DNA of 64,000 nucleotides from Pyrocephalus nanus (Eukaryota; Chordata; Aves; Passeriformes; Tyrannidae): the NCBI GenBank assembly GCA_038380795.1, contig CM076264.1, positions 7,566,001-7,630,000 of the forward strand, read 5' to 3'. The translations under genes and the position numbers were made by a program. Positions 39,726 to 52,504 of the stretch are shown in pieces; positions within the stretch are counted from its first letter, which is position 1, and every line of letters begins with the position of its first letter. Under the pieces are notes generated by a model. That model worked only from the letters and a program-made list of their open reading frames with translations, did no database searches and was not told the origin of the DNA.

Positions 39726-39751
39726 ATTGAGGAAGTATGGGGAAAGAAAAG
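39704..39751. repeat. Perfect 21-bp inverted repeat at LTR-LTR junction
   Basis: The arms 39704-39724 and 39731-39751 are perfect reverse complements, with ggaagtatggggaaagaaaa in the right arm. They are separated by the 6-base spacer aattga. This is the centre of the larger palindrome formed by copies B and C and would fold into a stable hairpin. Confidence 0.95.
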
Positions 39752-40601
39752 ATAACAGCCCTTTATTAAAGGATATGCGTGTATTGGCAGAACAACAAAA
39801 GAACACAGAAACAGTAATCCTGCACCCAAAGTCCCCTCCAAAATGGAAACAGTTCAATACTCTCCTACCTTTTGGTGCAATTCTAACCACGATCAGCAGG
39901 GGAGCTGTTGGATCCCTGGAGGAGCAGAGCCTGCAGTTGCTCCATGTTGGGGGGCAGGGGGCGCTGTTGGGCTCAGGTGGTCTCCAGGTGGGGCCCCGGT
40001 GTGCAGGAGAAGCTGAAAATTGAGATCTTCCCCCCCACTGAGAAGAGGAAGGGGAAAAGGCGGATTTTCCCAAGAAAATCATGCTGTCTGCAGCTGGCTC
40101 TGGCTGGGATTTCCCCCTCTTCGTCAATGGGCACAAGCCACTGCCAAACACAGGAGCAGAGGAGGGAAAGGGTGACCTCCTCCCCAGAAAGTTCCTCTGC
40201 AGGGGGGTCAAGCCACTGCAGTGAAATCCGAGCACATCTGGGCTAGGGACAGAACAGGGTGCAGGAAAACAGAGGCAAACCAGGGCCAGAAAACAGCCAG
40301 GTGACCAGACTGAAAAACCAAGTGAACCTCGGACCCCTCCAACACACATCTTGCCTGACTTAAGGTGAAAGTGAAGTGCCTCCCCTTTCTAAGGAGAGAA
40401 TTAAAAAAACTCCTCACCCCTCCCCACAGTGTTTGAAGGGCCATCAGCTTGGAATGAGGATCTGCTGGTTAGTTCTTTTGTGTGGGTCAATTACTCTAGG
40501 CTAACACTTTTCCCCTCCTTGTTCAACATCTTTCTTTTACAGTGATGCAGGGGAAAGAAAAATTCCCTGCTTGGTTTTTTAGAAAGAGTAAACCTGTGAC
40601 A
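39728..40601 (-). mobile_element. LTR-like element, copy C (most complete)
   Basis: The longest of the three copies (about 874 bp). On the minus strand it starts TGTCACAGGTTTACTC and ends CCATACTTCCTCA, with AATAAA near the 3' end (plus 39762-39767). It is GC-richer than its surroundings. It contains both the middle section missing in A and the 3' section missing in B, so it is the best reference for the family. No gag/pol/env sequence is visible on either side. The 313-codon minus-strand open frame at 39408-40349 starts in this copy and continues antisense through B; I regard it as chance. Confidence 0.72.
39762..39767 (-). promoter_or_regulatory. AATAAA polyadenylation signal in LTR copy C
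   Basis: Same position relative to the element end as in copy A, followed by the same gggctgttatc stretch. Supports reading the element on the minus strand. Confidence 0.55.
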
Positions 40602-43600
40602 AGAGCCTGTAAGATTTTTAAGCTGTGAGAGGAAGCACTGGCAACTGCTCTCTCTTTGGTTTTGTTGCATTCGAATGCAACCAGTCTTTCTAGGGATTAA
40701 CCTTGCCAGTTCATCACCATCATCATTTGCTGCTGTAGCATAGAAAGGTAAACAGAAGCTTTTTGAGTAAGTAGAGCTCCACTGCATTTTGCATCCATTA
40801 CACACTCCATTTTGACTCAAAATTCTATTAAAATAACTGTCAGAAAATGACTGAAAGTGGGCTTTTGTAAAATAGTGAGTGTTCTGAGGTAGTTCTTCTT
40901 CTGAAGCGTGGTTTGGGGTTTGTATTTACTTGGAGAATTAAATAGTTCTTTTAGAATGATTTCTATTTAGACACAATTTAAAGCATTAGTAACTTTCAGA
41001 CACCAGTTTTAAGGATACTCTTGGCATAAAAATGGATTTGTTTGCATGCAGCTGAACCCCACAGCAATCTCATCCTTTGCAGGTTGCTGTTGCTGTAGCT
41101 GAGACTAATTAATTAGAAATATTAAAGTTAGGATTAACTCTTGGATTTGATTCAGAAATCATTGGAAAGCTTGTGGCTCTGGCACACAAATAATTTTGAT
41201 TTTTAGAAGTTAGCGTTATACCAATAATAAGTACTCCAAAAAATCCAAATGGCTTGGAAGGTGAAAGGAATAATATAAAACTTATAGTAAAATAAGGTTC
41301 TTCTAGATTATTCAGTTGAGAGTTTATTTTTGTTCATCTATTTACATTTTTTTATGCAAGTGTATATGGCTTTCACAGAGCCATTGTCTTCATTGTGGAG
41401 CCCTCCATCCTCCTAGAAAGAGTGGGTTTTACCTCCTGGGTTTGTTGTTAAACTGAAAAATTACTCCACTCTTATGTCAACAAGGCATAGAACTACTGGA
41501 TATTTCTTCCAAAAATGCTGGACTTCAGGAAGTCAGAAATTACTAAGTCTGGATCAAGATTTCATTTAGAGAGGTTTTCCCAAAAGGTGTTTCAGCAAGA
41601 TTCTCCATAAACAAGGCAATAGTAACTGTGCATATTCTTATATCTCCAACATTAACTTTCACAAGCACGCAATGTGAGACACATTAAAAGACATTTTTTT
41701 CCAGAGGAAGACAAACATTGATCCATCCTGGAATAAAACTAGCTGATAAAGTCATAGCATTGTAATTATAATTAGGAATTTTCAGAAAGAAACAAGGGAA
41801 GAGGGGTAAAAGTTGCAGTGACTGTCTAGCAAATTTATTAAGAGAAATAAATATAAGAAAGAGTAAAGTAATCTGGTCAAGTTGCTATCAATGTGTAACA
41901 CAAAACAAGACAAAATAAAGATATGCTTTAATCTCTAAACTGTAGTTTAGGATTCAGTGTATCCCAGAAAACTGTGAAAGGTATTGGAGCAAGAAATTAC
42001 TGGAGTAATTAAACTACTTGGATGAAAATGGTAACACAGTATAAATAACTGAGTATCCTTAAAAGGAAAAGGAGGAAATAAAGAGGGAAAGAAAAAAAAA
42101 ACTGTGACAGATGGTGAATTTTGTGTACTATTGTTTTAAATCCTTGCATTTTTAGTAGATTGAAATAAGATGTCTTAATTAAGACATCTCACTTTGGCCT
42201 TGACCAATCACATAACAGTTTTCCTGAAAAGTCAAAACTTTCATTTAGAAGGAAGATACTTTTTGTCATTCAAATCAACGTAATTTTAGAAATTAGAAAC
42301 TCATTAAGGATTTGATATCTCTTAGTTTCTTCAGAGTAAGAAAAGCAACAGATGGAAAGCACCAAAGGATGAGTCACAAAACATGCAATTCATAAAAGAA
42401 ATGTTCTAATTTACATTTTGTGAACATATACATGGTGAAATTTATGATACATTGTTATGGACCAATACCAATTATTTCCCATTTATTTTCTCATTTCCAA
42501 AATCAGGATGCCTGACAAAAATTTTGTTGAAGTCATGTAGGGTCACACTGACTACTTAAATATATTATTAAACCCCTTCTAACAAAACAGCCAGCCTCAC
42601 AGATGCCTCAGTAGATAATCCTCCCCCTTGGGTTCAAACAAATGTCATTTCTACTATTTAACAAATTATGGCAACATTTGCCTTTTCCATGTTAGGGAAA
42701 TCCCTAAAATATTAAAAGAAAATTATTTGTACCTTTGCCATACCCAGCAATTATATCTTAGAATGAAACACCTTATTACATTGGATATGAGAGGCCTTAA
42801 AAAATTTGGAATGTCGACAAAGTGAAAGAAAACTATAAATTAAGGCCAAATTACACTTTATTTCAAACCTGAGTTACCTAAAGTAACTCACCAACCTTAG
42901 TGCAGAATGTTTTCCTACGTGGCAGTAGATAGATTTTAGCCCCATATCCTCCTTAGTTGGACTATAGTTTTAAATAGGTTAATATTAATAAATAAATAAA
43001 TATCTGAGCTTGGTAGTTACTATAATTTGAATGTGCAACATGTACTTCAGCTGAATTACCCATTTCAGCTGACCTGGAATGAAAAATATTACATCATGTA
43101 AGAGATCTCTAGCTGTTTTTTCATTATGTATGGTTTTTATTCCTAGCATGCCCCTAAAAGTTTCCTCTATTTTACCTTTATCCACCCTATAATAACATAG
43201 CACTAATTTATTTCTACAGTTTTATTGTTGCACAATATGTTAGGTAAAAAGATTTGGCTTGTATCTTCTGGCAAGGAAAACTGCTGATTTTATGAAATAT
43301 TATCCATCAACTTAGATAAATTTGTTCATTTTACAAAGTTCTCTTTGTAAAAGGGTTAAAATGGAGGCATATATGCTCTGTCTTAAACCATTTTTTAGCA
43401 TGTTAATACACGGCTTACGATTTTTGAGGAGTCTTATGGAAATTATTATTAATTGTGGGTTTGTTTGTTTTTTATACTCATTGATACTCAGACCCCAAAG
43501 TAGGTAAAAATACCAGGAAACCAGTCAGTTGTTCATTTTAGTAAATACGTATTATATATGAATTATAATTGTACTCTAACTCATAAAGCCAGAAATTTCC

Positions 43601-43764
43601 AACAATAAAACATTATATTCACTGTCAAAAAGAGAGGAAGAACTCAACTATGCCAGAGAGAAAGAGGCCTCATGTGCCTACCCCCCACCCTATGGGAAGT
43701 TTTAAGCATGGCATTTAAACATGACTGTATTGACCAGCACTTTGTGTTCGTGAACTGTCTGAAT
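40602..43764. other. AT-rich non-coding sequence
   Basis: No gene recognised. One perfect 22-bp palindrome at 42168-42189; otherwise A/T-rich sequence with stops in all frames. Confidence 0.65.
42168..42189. repeat. Perfect 22-bp palindrome
   Basis: The arm agatgtcttaa is followed directly by its reverse complement with no spacer. It could form a small cruciform or be a dimer-type protein-binding site; there is no independent sign of function. Confidence 0.9.
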
Positions 43765-43881
43765 CTGGCACTGGGTAATGTGCTTTAGTGGCTTAGGGGT
43801 TACAGGGACAGTGCTGGGTGGACACTTGGACTGGATGACCTTGAAGGTGTCTACCAACCTTGATGTTTCTGTGGTTTCATG
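43765..43881 (+). mobile_element. CR1 LINE 3'-end fragment
   Basis: Sense-orientation CR1 tail with gctttagtggcttaggggtt, acagggacagtgctgggt, cttggactggatgaccttga and aggtgtctaccaacct. It ends in degraded tgatgtttctgtgg units. Diverged and 5'-truncated. Confidence 0.88.
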
Positions 43882-43974
43882 TCTCAACACACAGACACTT
43901 TTTAAAAATGGTGGACTAGAAAGAGACCTAAAACTGCCTGAACTGTTCAGTTAGAGTATTTTCTAGTGGGAGGG

Positions 43975-44000
43975 AAAAAAAAAAAAAAAAAAAAAAAAAA
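43975..44000. repeat. Poly-A tract, 26 bases
   Basis: Uninterrupted A run about 95 bases downstream of the end of the CR1 fragment. CR1 elements do not end in poly-A, so it is not that element's tail. Confidence 0.9.
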
Positions 44001-46799
44001 GACCTCTGACTGCTTTTTCCCTAAGGGGCACGAGGCAGAAATAGAGATTAGAGTGAGAAACAGTGCTCTAGCCCCATTACCAGTGCCCATGAGAGGACAA
44101 AAACAACTCTGAATTCTCTTTGATTTGGTTTGCTCTAGCTAATGTGAAATACAATTCTAGCTAATATAAAATGTCATTGATTGCCAACTTTTTTTAAAAA
44201 TTCAGCAGGCCATACTTCTACACATAATAAAACATGACTAGACGTCATATTTCTGCAAGTAATTAATGCACCTACTTTTTGGAACTGATTTTTACATGTA
44301 ATCAATTAACATAGTCAATGAAAAATGAAATATTTGGAATTTTTTGAACCTAGAAATATTACTGGAGCAGCATCTCATGATGAGACCAAAATGATCGTAA
44401 GCTCTCCATTCTCAAGAAGAATCCTAGAGAGCAGAATCTAAGCCCTGCATCCATCCAGATTTAGAATCCTAAATCTAAGCACTTAAATCTATACAATGGA
44501 ATTAAAATATGTCTTTACATAAATATGATATGAACTTCCTTGTCTAGTAATAAGCAAAGACTGATTTTTCATGTTCAGTCCACACTATATCTAGACTTGT
44601 ACTGACTAATCAGTTTTGGTCGATAGACACTTACTGTTATCCTTCAAATTCAGCAATAAGGTTAAGAGGAATTGAGAAATTACTGTTGTCGTTTATCTTA
44701 GGTGCAGAATCAATTTTTAAATGAAAAAAATTACCATGTGAATCACCACTTTAAAGGAAGCATTTTTTACTCAGCTTTTCTTGCCCTAATCTTCCAGTCA
44801 TCAGCCACCCTATAAACAGTATGTTTTGCACACACAAATGTACCATCTGACAAATCTCAACGTCTTCCCAGCATGAATCTTTAGGAAAATTTTAAAATTT
44901 GAATAAATCATCATGTGTTGATTATCTTGAGGAAGGCAGAAGGAACCGAGTTTTTTCTATTTTTTTTCTGCTAACACCTCCAAACGCCTGATGGCTTCTG
45001 TATAATTGACTCTTTGAAACTTTTGTTTAGAGATGATCTAAAGTGTTCCTTCATAACAATATTCTAAAATGAAATAGACAATTTCATTGCAAACCAAATC
45101 ACAAAACATATCTAGTTGGGCTTTTTTGTGTCTTCCTTAAGAAAATCTGAAGTGTTATGTGTAAAAAAGGGACTAAAGAGTTTTTGTGATACAGATTTGA
45201 CAGCAGAAAATATCATAAAAAATGAGCACACCTGAAACATGATTCATATATATCCCCTATGAGGTCACAAAAACAAAGTACAAATAACTGTGTGGAAGTA
45301 GCATTACATTAATATTTAAGTAACTCACCTTCAAAATCACTCTTAAAACTCATGGCTATCAACTACTCAGCATTCTTTTTACCATCAAGTCATCTATTTG
45401 CATTTCATGTTGTCCTATGACCTTTGTTAAACCACTAGATCCCCATATTAGTTGTTGTGCATGATTGGTGCACAAATATAAATAAAATATAATAGTTATG
45501 TGGGCAGAATGGTTCTATTGCATCCAGATGAGGCTTAAGTATGAGGTAGCTTATCTGTAATTTCAAAATTTATAGATAAATAAGACCAGCATGTAATATA
45601 GCTGCTTTCATTCTCACACGGGTAAATGTAGAATGAAAATGAAATGAAGAGTAAATGTATTTATTTTTTCTGATGTCTTACTACATAATTTATTAGGCTG
45701 GTGCTGCTCATTATGTTTCATACTCTATCATTTTTCTGGGTGAAGTCACTTACAATATTGAATGATGAAAATGTCTATTTAAATTAATAATTTCAGAGTG
45801 AAACATTAATATTCTAATCAAATATGGTGCTATTGTGGGTCTTCAGGGAGAAAAAAACTTTTATGCTGTGCACAATGAAGGAGTGATAGACAGTTCTGTT
45901 ATCTCATTCATTAGTCATTCTGGACAGTTCAGACAAGTTGTTACCTACAATAACAGAGAGCATTTTACTTTTTAAAGATTAATTTAAACTCTACTTTATA
46001 CTGAACTTCGGCAAATTATTTATTTATATATTTATTGATTCTGACAAAATAGATATTTGCATTTTCTCTAAAGAAATAAGTAATATTCACATAGCTGTAG
46101 CCAGGAGTCTGACATAAGATGTGATAAGCAACATCCTCTGGCTCTGTGGGAGGATGACCACCTAGGTCAAACTATGTACTTGTCTAATAAATTTGTAATA
46201 CATTTCAGAAATTTATAAAGCAAACAGGAAAGAGGAGAATTCTTATCTCTGGCTCTGCAAATCTTTTACTTTCAGCTCCTATATCCATCACTTATCTGTA
46301 TAACTCCCCTTCTTCCTCCTCACTTGTTTGTTCATTCAGAGATATCTTCCAAATTGTTTCTTTGATACTGATGGCACATAAAGACAAGCACAGGTACTAT
46401 ATCACTAAGTACAGCTACTGTATCAATCCTACACATCATTTTACAAGTTCTGAGCAGCCACATTCAAACTTTCACACTTGCAGAGTGGAGAGCAACATCA
46501 CCAAAAAAAATGTTAAGGTTTAACAATTATCAACTTGCTTACCCCCTCTGATTTTTCAATGGAGTCTCTATTTGTCCTTCATAAAATAACAAAAACCAAG
46601 CTATGAGTAAATACTAATTCATTATGTTTTTTTCTATCTGCAGCACTTTTCTACACAGCCCTGTTTAAAACAGATTTAAATATAAAGTATTTATTCAATG
46701 AATGTATGTGTTAATCCAAACAAGCACTTAAAGAAAAAAAAAACCTCATGATGTTTAAGTCTTACATATATTTGATATGTTTGAAAAGTAGTTTTATAG

Positions 46800-46824
46800 A
46801 AAACAAAACAAAACAAAACAAAAC
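46800..46824. repeat. (AAAAC)n microsatellite
   Basis: About five AAAAC units in a row. Confidence 0.9.
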
Positions 46825-47631
46825 TGTGAAGATTCTAAATATTCATGTTCACCTAAATTGTTATAGATAAATAAAGTCTTAGCACTATTAATAACTTCCT
46901 ATTTGTAAGACAGCACTTGGTCAGAAGGGAGTGAAACATCAGAATTAGATGGATGGCAACATAAGGATCAGGAGGAAATTAACAGGCTTGTAAAACACCG
47001 GCTCTATCTGACTCCTTCCCTTCCATGTGTCTTCTACCCGAGTCTTCACCTTTTCCTGCTAGATCCAGTCCAAGATGGCCCTCATGCCAAAACCATCTGT
47101 TTCATTTCCCAAATCTCACACTGCCTCCTGACTTTCTGGAGAATTAACAGGAGCTTTTTTTCAAGACTCAGATTTTTGAAGAAATAAACATGTGGACAGA
47201 CATGTGGAAACTGTTCCCCTCTCCACTGTGCATTAATCACCAAACTGAGCTATCAGATGCTCTGTGGGAAGAAGACAGAATGAATGTTTAATAATTAGCT
47301 GCTTTGGCTCAGCAGAGTCATTCCCTTGTGTCTTTAAAAGCTTGAACTGTGAACTCTGCTCTTGAAGATGAAGCCCCTTGTTATCACTGTTACAAACACA
47401 CTTTTTATTTTAATAAAAGCCTTGGAGAAAATGTTCCTACAACTTTTGAGCATGCACTGATTTCCTTTAGCACTAACATTCCTTTACCTTGGCCTGACTC
47501 TGTGGAGGCAGGTGTGTGCACGTGTATGAACACAAACCGATGAGAAATGAAAGGGCACGGCACTGAAAATCAGAGCCTTTTTTACGTGTTTGGGTTCATA
47601 CTCAGGACATCAGGAAGATGACAGGACTTAC

Positions 47632-47711
47632 CCTCTGCTGGATACGGTCGTTGCAAGACCACACATTTTTCCTGGCACAAGCTTGGATGGCTCAGCAGCA
47701 TGAGTGGACCT
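47632..47711 (-). CDS. Possible 80-bp internal exon, unidentified
   Basis: On the minus strand a C/T-rich stretch ending in tgttacttacag forms a good acceptor before 47711. The segment ends AGAGG and is followed by gtaagtcc, a near-perfect donor. Two of the three frames are open (one peptide contains SHPSLCQEKCVVLQRPYPAE, the other STHAAEPSKLVPGKMCGL), so the frame is undecided. Two CpGs are retained in the segment, which is uncommon here. I recognise neither peptide. The plus strand also shows a gtaagt directly after this segment, which shows how easily such signals occur by chance. Confidence 0.25.
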
Positions 47712-50700
47712 CTGTAAGTAACAGGGGGGCACGGGGTAGTGCCTGGGGCAGTGTCCCCTGCTTCTGGGGAAGACACACATCACAATTTCTAATGGGTAAG
47801 AGTTAATGTATTTCATCTGTAACTACTGCCTCTGATCATTAATGCAGAACTGAATCAAGCAGTGGAGTCCTTTCTGTTGTACTAGATTACAAATTAGCCA
47901 CATTTGCCTCATTTGGGTCCCTGTTTCACTTCAGCCATTCCTGACCTTCAGAACCTCTTTCTGATGCTGGTAAGATTTAAGCTGACCCCAGGCTTGAAGG
48001 TATGTGATTTTTCTGAGAATAAAAACTGTGTAACTGCTTGGGTATTAAATCACAACTGTTGTGCATAGAAGGACACTGGTGTGATTTCTTGGACAGAAAG
48101 ACCTTTTTAAGGTTCTCAAACAGCCTTGGGTAATTTGTTGAACTGGTAGGAGATATCTAGTATATCTATGACACACTTGATCTTTCTGCAAAAATGAAAG
48201 AGAAGAGGTTGGATTATGCTGAGAGCTCCTTAAGGCAAATTTTAGTATGTAGAGTGGGTAGGACTGTTACAATCATCTTTGGATCATGAGGGCACAGCTC
48301 ATAAGATTGCATACTCAAAGGGATGGCATTTCCAGAGATTTAGGATGTTTTGCCCAATTCTTGTTTCTAGTGGAAATCAAAAGCTACTATTTTGACCTTC
48401 TCCATTTTCTGTATAATTTCCTTTTTTCTTAGTTTGCAGCTTTCCCATATTCATTTTTTCTCCACAGATCCAAAGTATGACTGGTATGAAGGCATAAGCA
48501 CTCTGCTAATAATAAATATTTCCAGCATTTATGTTTTATGAGTAGCATCTGTAATTATATTACTCTCACTGTAAATAACTTAAGCACTGATGCTTTTATG
48601 ATGAAAATGAATTCAGAAGACTGAATATTTATGAATTAGTATCTTTCCTCTAAGAGAATATGACAGCAATGAAAACATGCAATTACGAGAAATACCTATA
48701 GTGATTAAAATGGTAATTAATGACAGCCCCTCTTATTAGCATAAAATAAAGCAAATTACAGATAAACCTATTTTTTTACAAAATACAGTTTGGAGAAAGA
48801 AAGTGCTTACAGACTGCTAGTCTGTTAGTCAACGACAGGTGGTGCAAAATACCCAGAAGAGGAGCAAATCTTTCCTTATCTTTTAATAAGGGGCATGGAG
48901 CTATTTCCAGAAGGAAAAAAGAAAAGCCTTAAGACAGCACTGAAGTTTAGAATCTAAAATAATTTCAAGTAGAAAGCCAGTCATTTTGCCTTCCTCACAG
49001 ACACATTTGGGAGGTTTATGTAGTAATTCTGCTGACACCAACATCTGGAGGCAGAATCAATGACTTATTGTGCACTGAATCAGGAATTTAATTTATAATA
49101 AAAATTACATGTTTTCATTTTAACTCAGAGTTTTGAGTTGCTTACAGCTTACTGAAAACAGAGACAAATAAATCACACATCCAGACATCTATGGCAGGCA
49201 TCCTGCCACTGCTCAAAATATTCAGTAATGTCACCAAGAAAGCTTTTCCTAAAAGTTGGAGACTTATGCAAGAACTCAGTAAGCCAAAGTAACTGCTACT
49301 AAAGACTCCTGAAGAAACTATGAGAAAAATCTTACTTTTTTAAAGTCAGATGTTCAAAAAATGTATTAGTCAGCATTCATTCAAAAAAAGTCTCTGAAGC
49401 AATTTTCCTAAAGTTTTACTTCCAGGATGGCAATAAAAGCTTCAGAAGGCTGTGAGACTCAAGATAGATGAAATCACAATATCTATTTAAACTTCATCAC
49501 AGAATTTTATACTATAATGGGAGTTTCATTTTTACTGTGGAGTAAACATGGCTGCCTTGCTTAATTACTGCAGTCGTCAGGTGAATTAAAGCTGCTGAAT
49601 TGTGGAGTATTTGGAGATGCAGTTCTTAAAGCTAGAAAATATTAAACATTTTATATGTAATTTGAAATACTTTTCCAATCTCTCCAGTCTCTTCTAGTAC
49701 AAAGGTTGGAAAGCAGACCTGTGCATGACTTTCAGAAGGCCACAGAAAAGTAGTGACAAAGAAAACCAGCACAAATCGAACAGGCTGGCAAGTCTTTGAT
49801 GCTGCAGAATTTCCTTGGGAGAAATCAAAAACCAGCTGTGTGATTTTCATCTTTCAGAAGAAATTATCTGCAGAGCAAAGTGTTGGCGTTAAGTCCAAAA
49901 CATGGAATTTCCTTTTATGCTCTTACTTGGACGCTGCTGTGCAAGATCATGCTTCCCACAAAAGATGACCAGATACTAAACCCAGCCCATCAACTGTTAC
50001 ACCTAGAGATAATTGAAAGGCACAGAAAATTGGAGAGTTAAATATTGTACCTTTGCAATGCATTTATCTCATTGAGCTCTTAAAATAAAGAAGTTCAGGT
50101 ACTTCTAAGTTTTTGTGTCACAATTCGAATGAGTAAATAAATTTTCTGAACATCATCTTACTTTTCAGGGTAAGTAACCAAAGAGTTAGTCTAACAAAGA
50201 TTCTCATACAGAGTGAGGCTGAATTTTGTGAACCAAATAAAAGAGGAAGCTGTCCTCCTAAAGCAGAACGCAGAGTATTGAATGAAATACTTGGTCTCTG
50301 TCCAAAGCCCTGAAAAAGTGTTCAGAAAAAGCAACATGTCAAGTGGAGTTATCACTAGAATGTAAAAATTAGGTCAAAGCTGGGTCCAACAGTTATATTG
50401 GCTACTAACTGTATGCTAAATTACCTACTGGGTAGCCTAACCAGCCTTGGATTCAAGATGGAAACTCTGGATTTTAATTTCCTCCTCTTTCATGCTGAAG
50501 CAAACACCCACACTATCCATTGACTGATTCAAAGGTTGAAAGGAAGTGGCAGCATCATCTTCTAGGGCTTCAGGTTTGTATCTGTGGGGCATAACAAGGT
50601 TGAAACTAACCTTGTTACCTTGTTTGTTGAAAAAAACCCAACATTCTTCTTTATACAAGATTCTACAACAGCAAATCTAAAACATTCATAGAGACCCAAA

Positions 50701-52504
50701 ACATTAATATTTTTATTTCCATTCCAGCTTTAGGTAAACTTCAAATAATTACACCATCCTTGAGATGCACTGTATAATATTCAAGGGTATCTTTGTGAAT
50801 TCCAGGATCTCCAAGTACCTATATAACTCCCAGCTGGTATCAGCCTGTCAGGTATGTCAGATGCCAGAAGGCAAACTAAGTGCGTCTGCAAAAATAAACT
50901 CTAAGATCTATTCAAAACACACACACACAAAATCTGCAGCTTCTCCTGTCCTATGCACTATATCCACAGGAAAACATTCATAGTGCTATAGTGATTCAAA
51001 ATCCTCATTCTACACAGCTTTGCAGTCTTCAATCAGTAACATATTCTCTGCCCAGAAAACATGAAATTTAATAGGTTGGTTGACAAAATGATATTCCTAT
51101 CATTTAATGAGCCAAATCAGGGAACTGAGCTAAATTACATTTTGTAACAAGTTCAAAGAGCTTGGCTGAAGATTTCACTTTGGATAAAAGTACTTAAAAT
51201 AATTTTCAGAGAAAATTAATTGTGATAAGGGAAATTACTGTTTTAAAATTTGTTCTTGCTGCATTGCTTCTTTTTCAAGCTAATATTAAATCATAGGTAG
51301 ATAACAAATTTCCTATAAGTAAGTTGAAAAGTTATGAAATATTTTCAGATAGCTGTAACGGAAGGCATTTGAGGGATTATGCTACAAGGAATTCATTAAG
51401 TATCTGAAATTTTCTGATAGTCTCTCAAATACCTTGGTAATTCACTGAAAGTCTGGACTTCTGCTTGCATAAAAATATAATCTGTTTCTTCTTGGAAGAC
51501 ATATTTCTTTATAAACTGGGATAAAATAAATGTTATATTTAATTTTTATTAGCTTTTTAATATGATTGAGGCAGACTTCTAATGTGTTAATTTGATAACA
51601 TGAATTCATGTTCAACTAGATAGTCTTGTTTGGAAGATGAACAGCATCAAATATGCAACAGTGAAGAACTACCCCTTCTCCACCCACCTCTCACCAAGAA
51701 ACAGCCCATTAGTGAAATCATTAGTATTTTTGATTTCTGAATCTTGTTTAAGAAAGTATTTACAAGAAGCCTGGAACCAGAACTAGAAGCAGAGCTGGGA
51801 AAAGCAGACTGAGAAAAATTCAATAACTATTTTTAAAAAAATTGTGAAGTATCAATGACAAGTTTCCTATTCCTTAAAAGAAATGGACTTACCCTGTGTA
51901 TTCACAATATTGTAAAACCCAGTAAACATGTTTTATCTAATCTGTTGCATAGATTGTACTGGATTACACAGGTTTCAGACTAATGTTGGTGTTTCCAGTT
52001 TATAGGCATGAGATGTGCACAGTGACAGAAGTCATAACTAAACAGCACTTAGGCAGAGACATCTTACACCTGATTCAAGGGCACTCAAACAGGTACTTAA
52101 ACCCATAAGTATACCATGGATTAAAACTGTGCTGACCCAGTGCCCCCATCACTCCCAATCCCAGTCTGTGTCCTTTCAAGAGCTCCCACAACCTGTTGGT
52201 CCTTCATGGACTGTGTCTGACTCAGGTGCAGGAAAATGCTGTTGCAGGGAGGCACAAAGCTACAGCATGTTGAAACAGCAGTTTGTAAGAGCTTTCCAAC
52301 AGCTGCCAACTAATAGCTGTGGTGAGACTAGTACATGTGCACTGTTATCCGCATCCTGCCTTCTCGTCTCAGCAGCAGATCAGGCAGCTGCACCACATGC
52401 TTCCAGACAGCTGCTGCAGAGTTCCAGCACTGCAGAACAGGGTTCTGTGGAGCCCTCTAGACATCCATGCTGCAAGGTGTGTGTTCACAGCACTTGAGCT
52501 AGAG
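47712..52504. other. AT-rich non-coding sequence
   Basis: No gene recognised. It holds a small perfect inverted repeat at 50592-50617. A GC-richer stretch at 52130-52500 contains a 122-codon open frame (52129-52497, +), Ser/Gln/Cys-rich and without similarity. That stretch directly abuts the LTR that follows and may be part of the same repeat. Confidence 0.6.
50592..50617. repeat. 10-bp perfect inverted repeat
   Basis: The arm taacaaggtt and its exact reverse complement are separated by 6 bases. A small stem-loop; probably chance. Confidence 0.85.

Larger units (their letters stand above)
43882..47631. other. AT-rich non-coding sequence
   Basis: No gene recognised. Contains a 26-base A run (43975-44000) and an AAAAC microsatellite at 46800. 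The longest open frames here are about 60 codons. Confidence 0.65.

Noticed and set aside
39408..40349. 313-codon minus-strand open frame as a gene
   Set aside because: It crosses from one LTR-like copy into its inverted neighbour, carries a homopolymer Lys tract, matches no family, and the third copy of the element is deleted through it.
52129..52497. 122-codon plus-strand open frame
   Set aside because: Ser/Gln/Cys-rich without domain features, next to an LTR, with another frame open in the same stretch.
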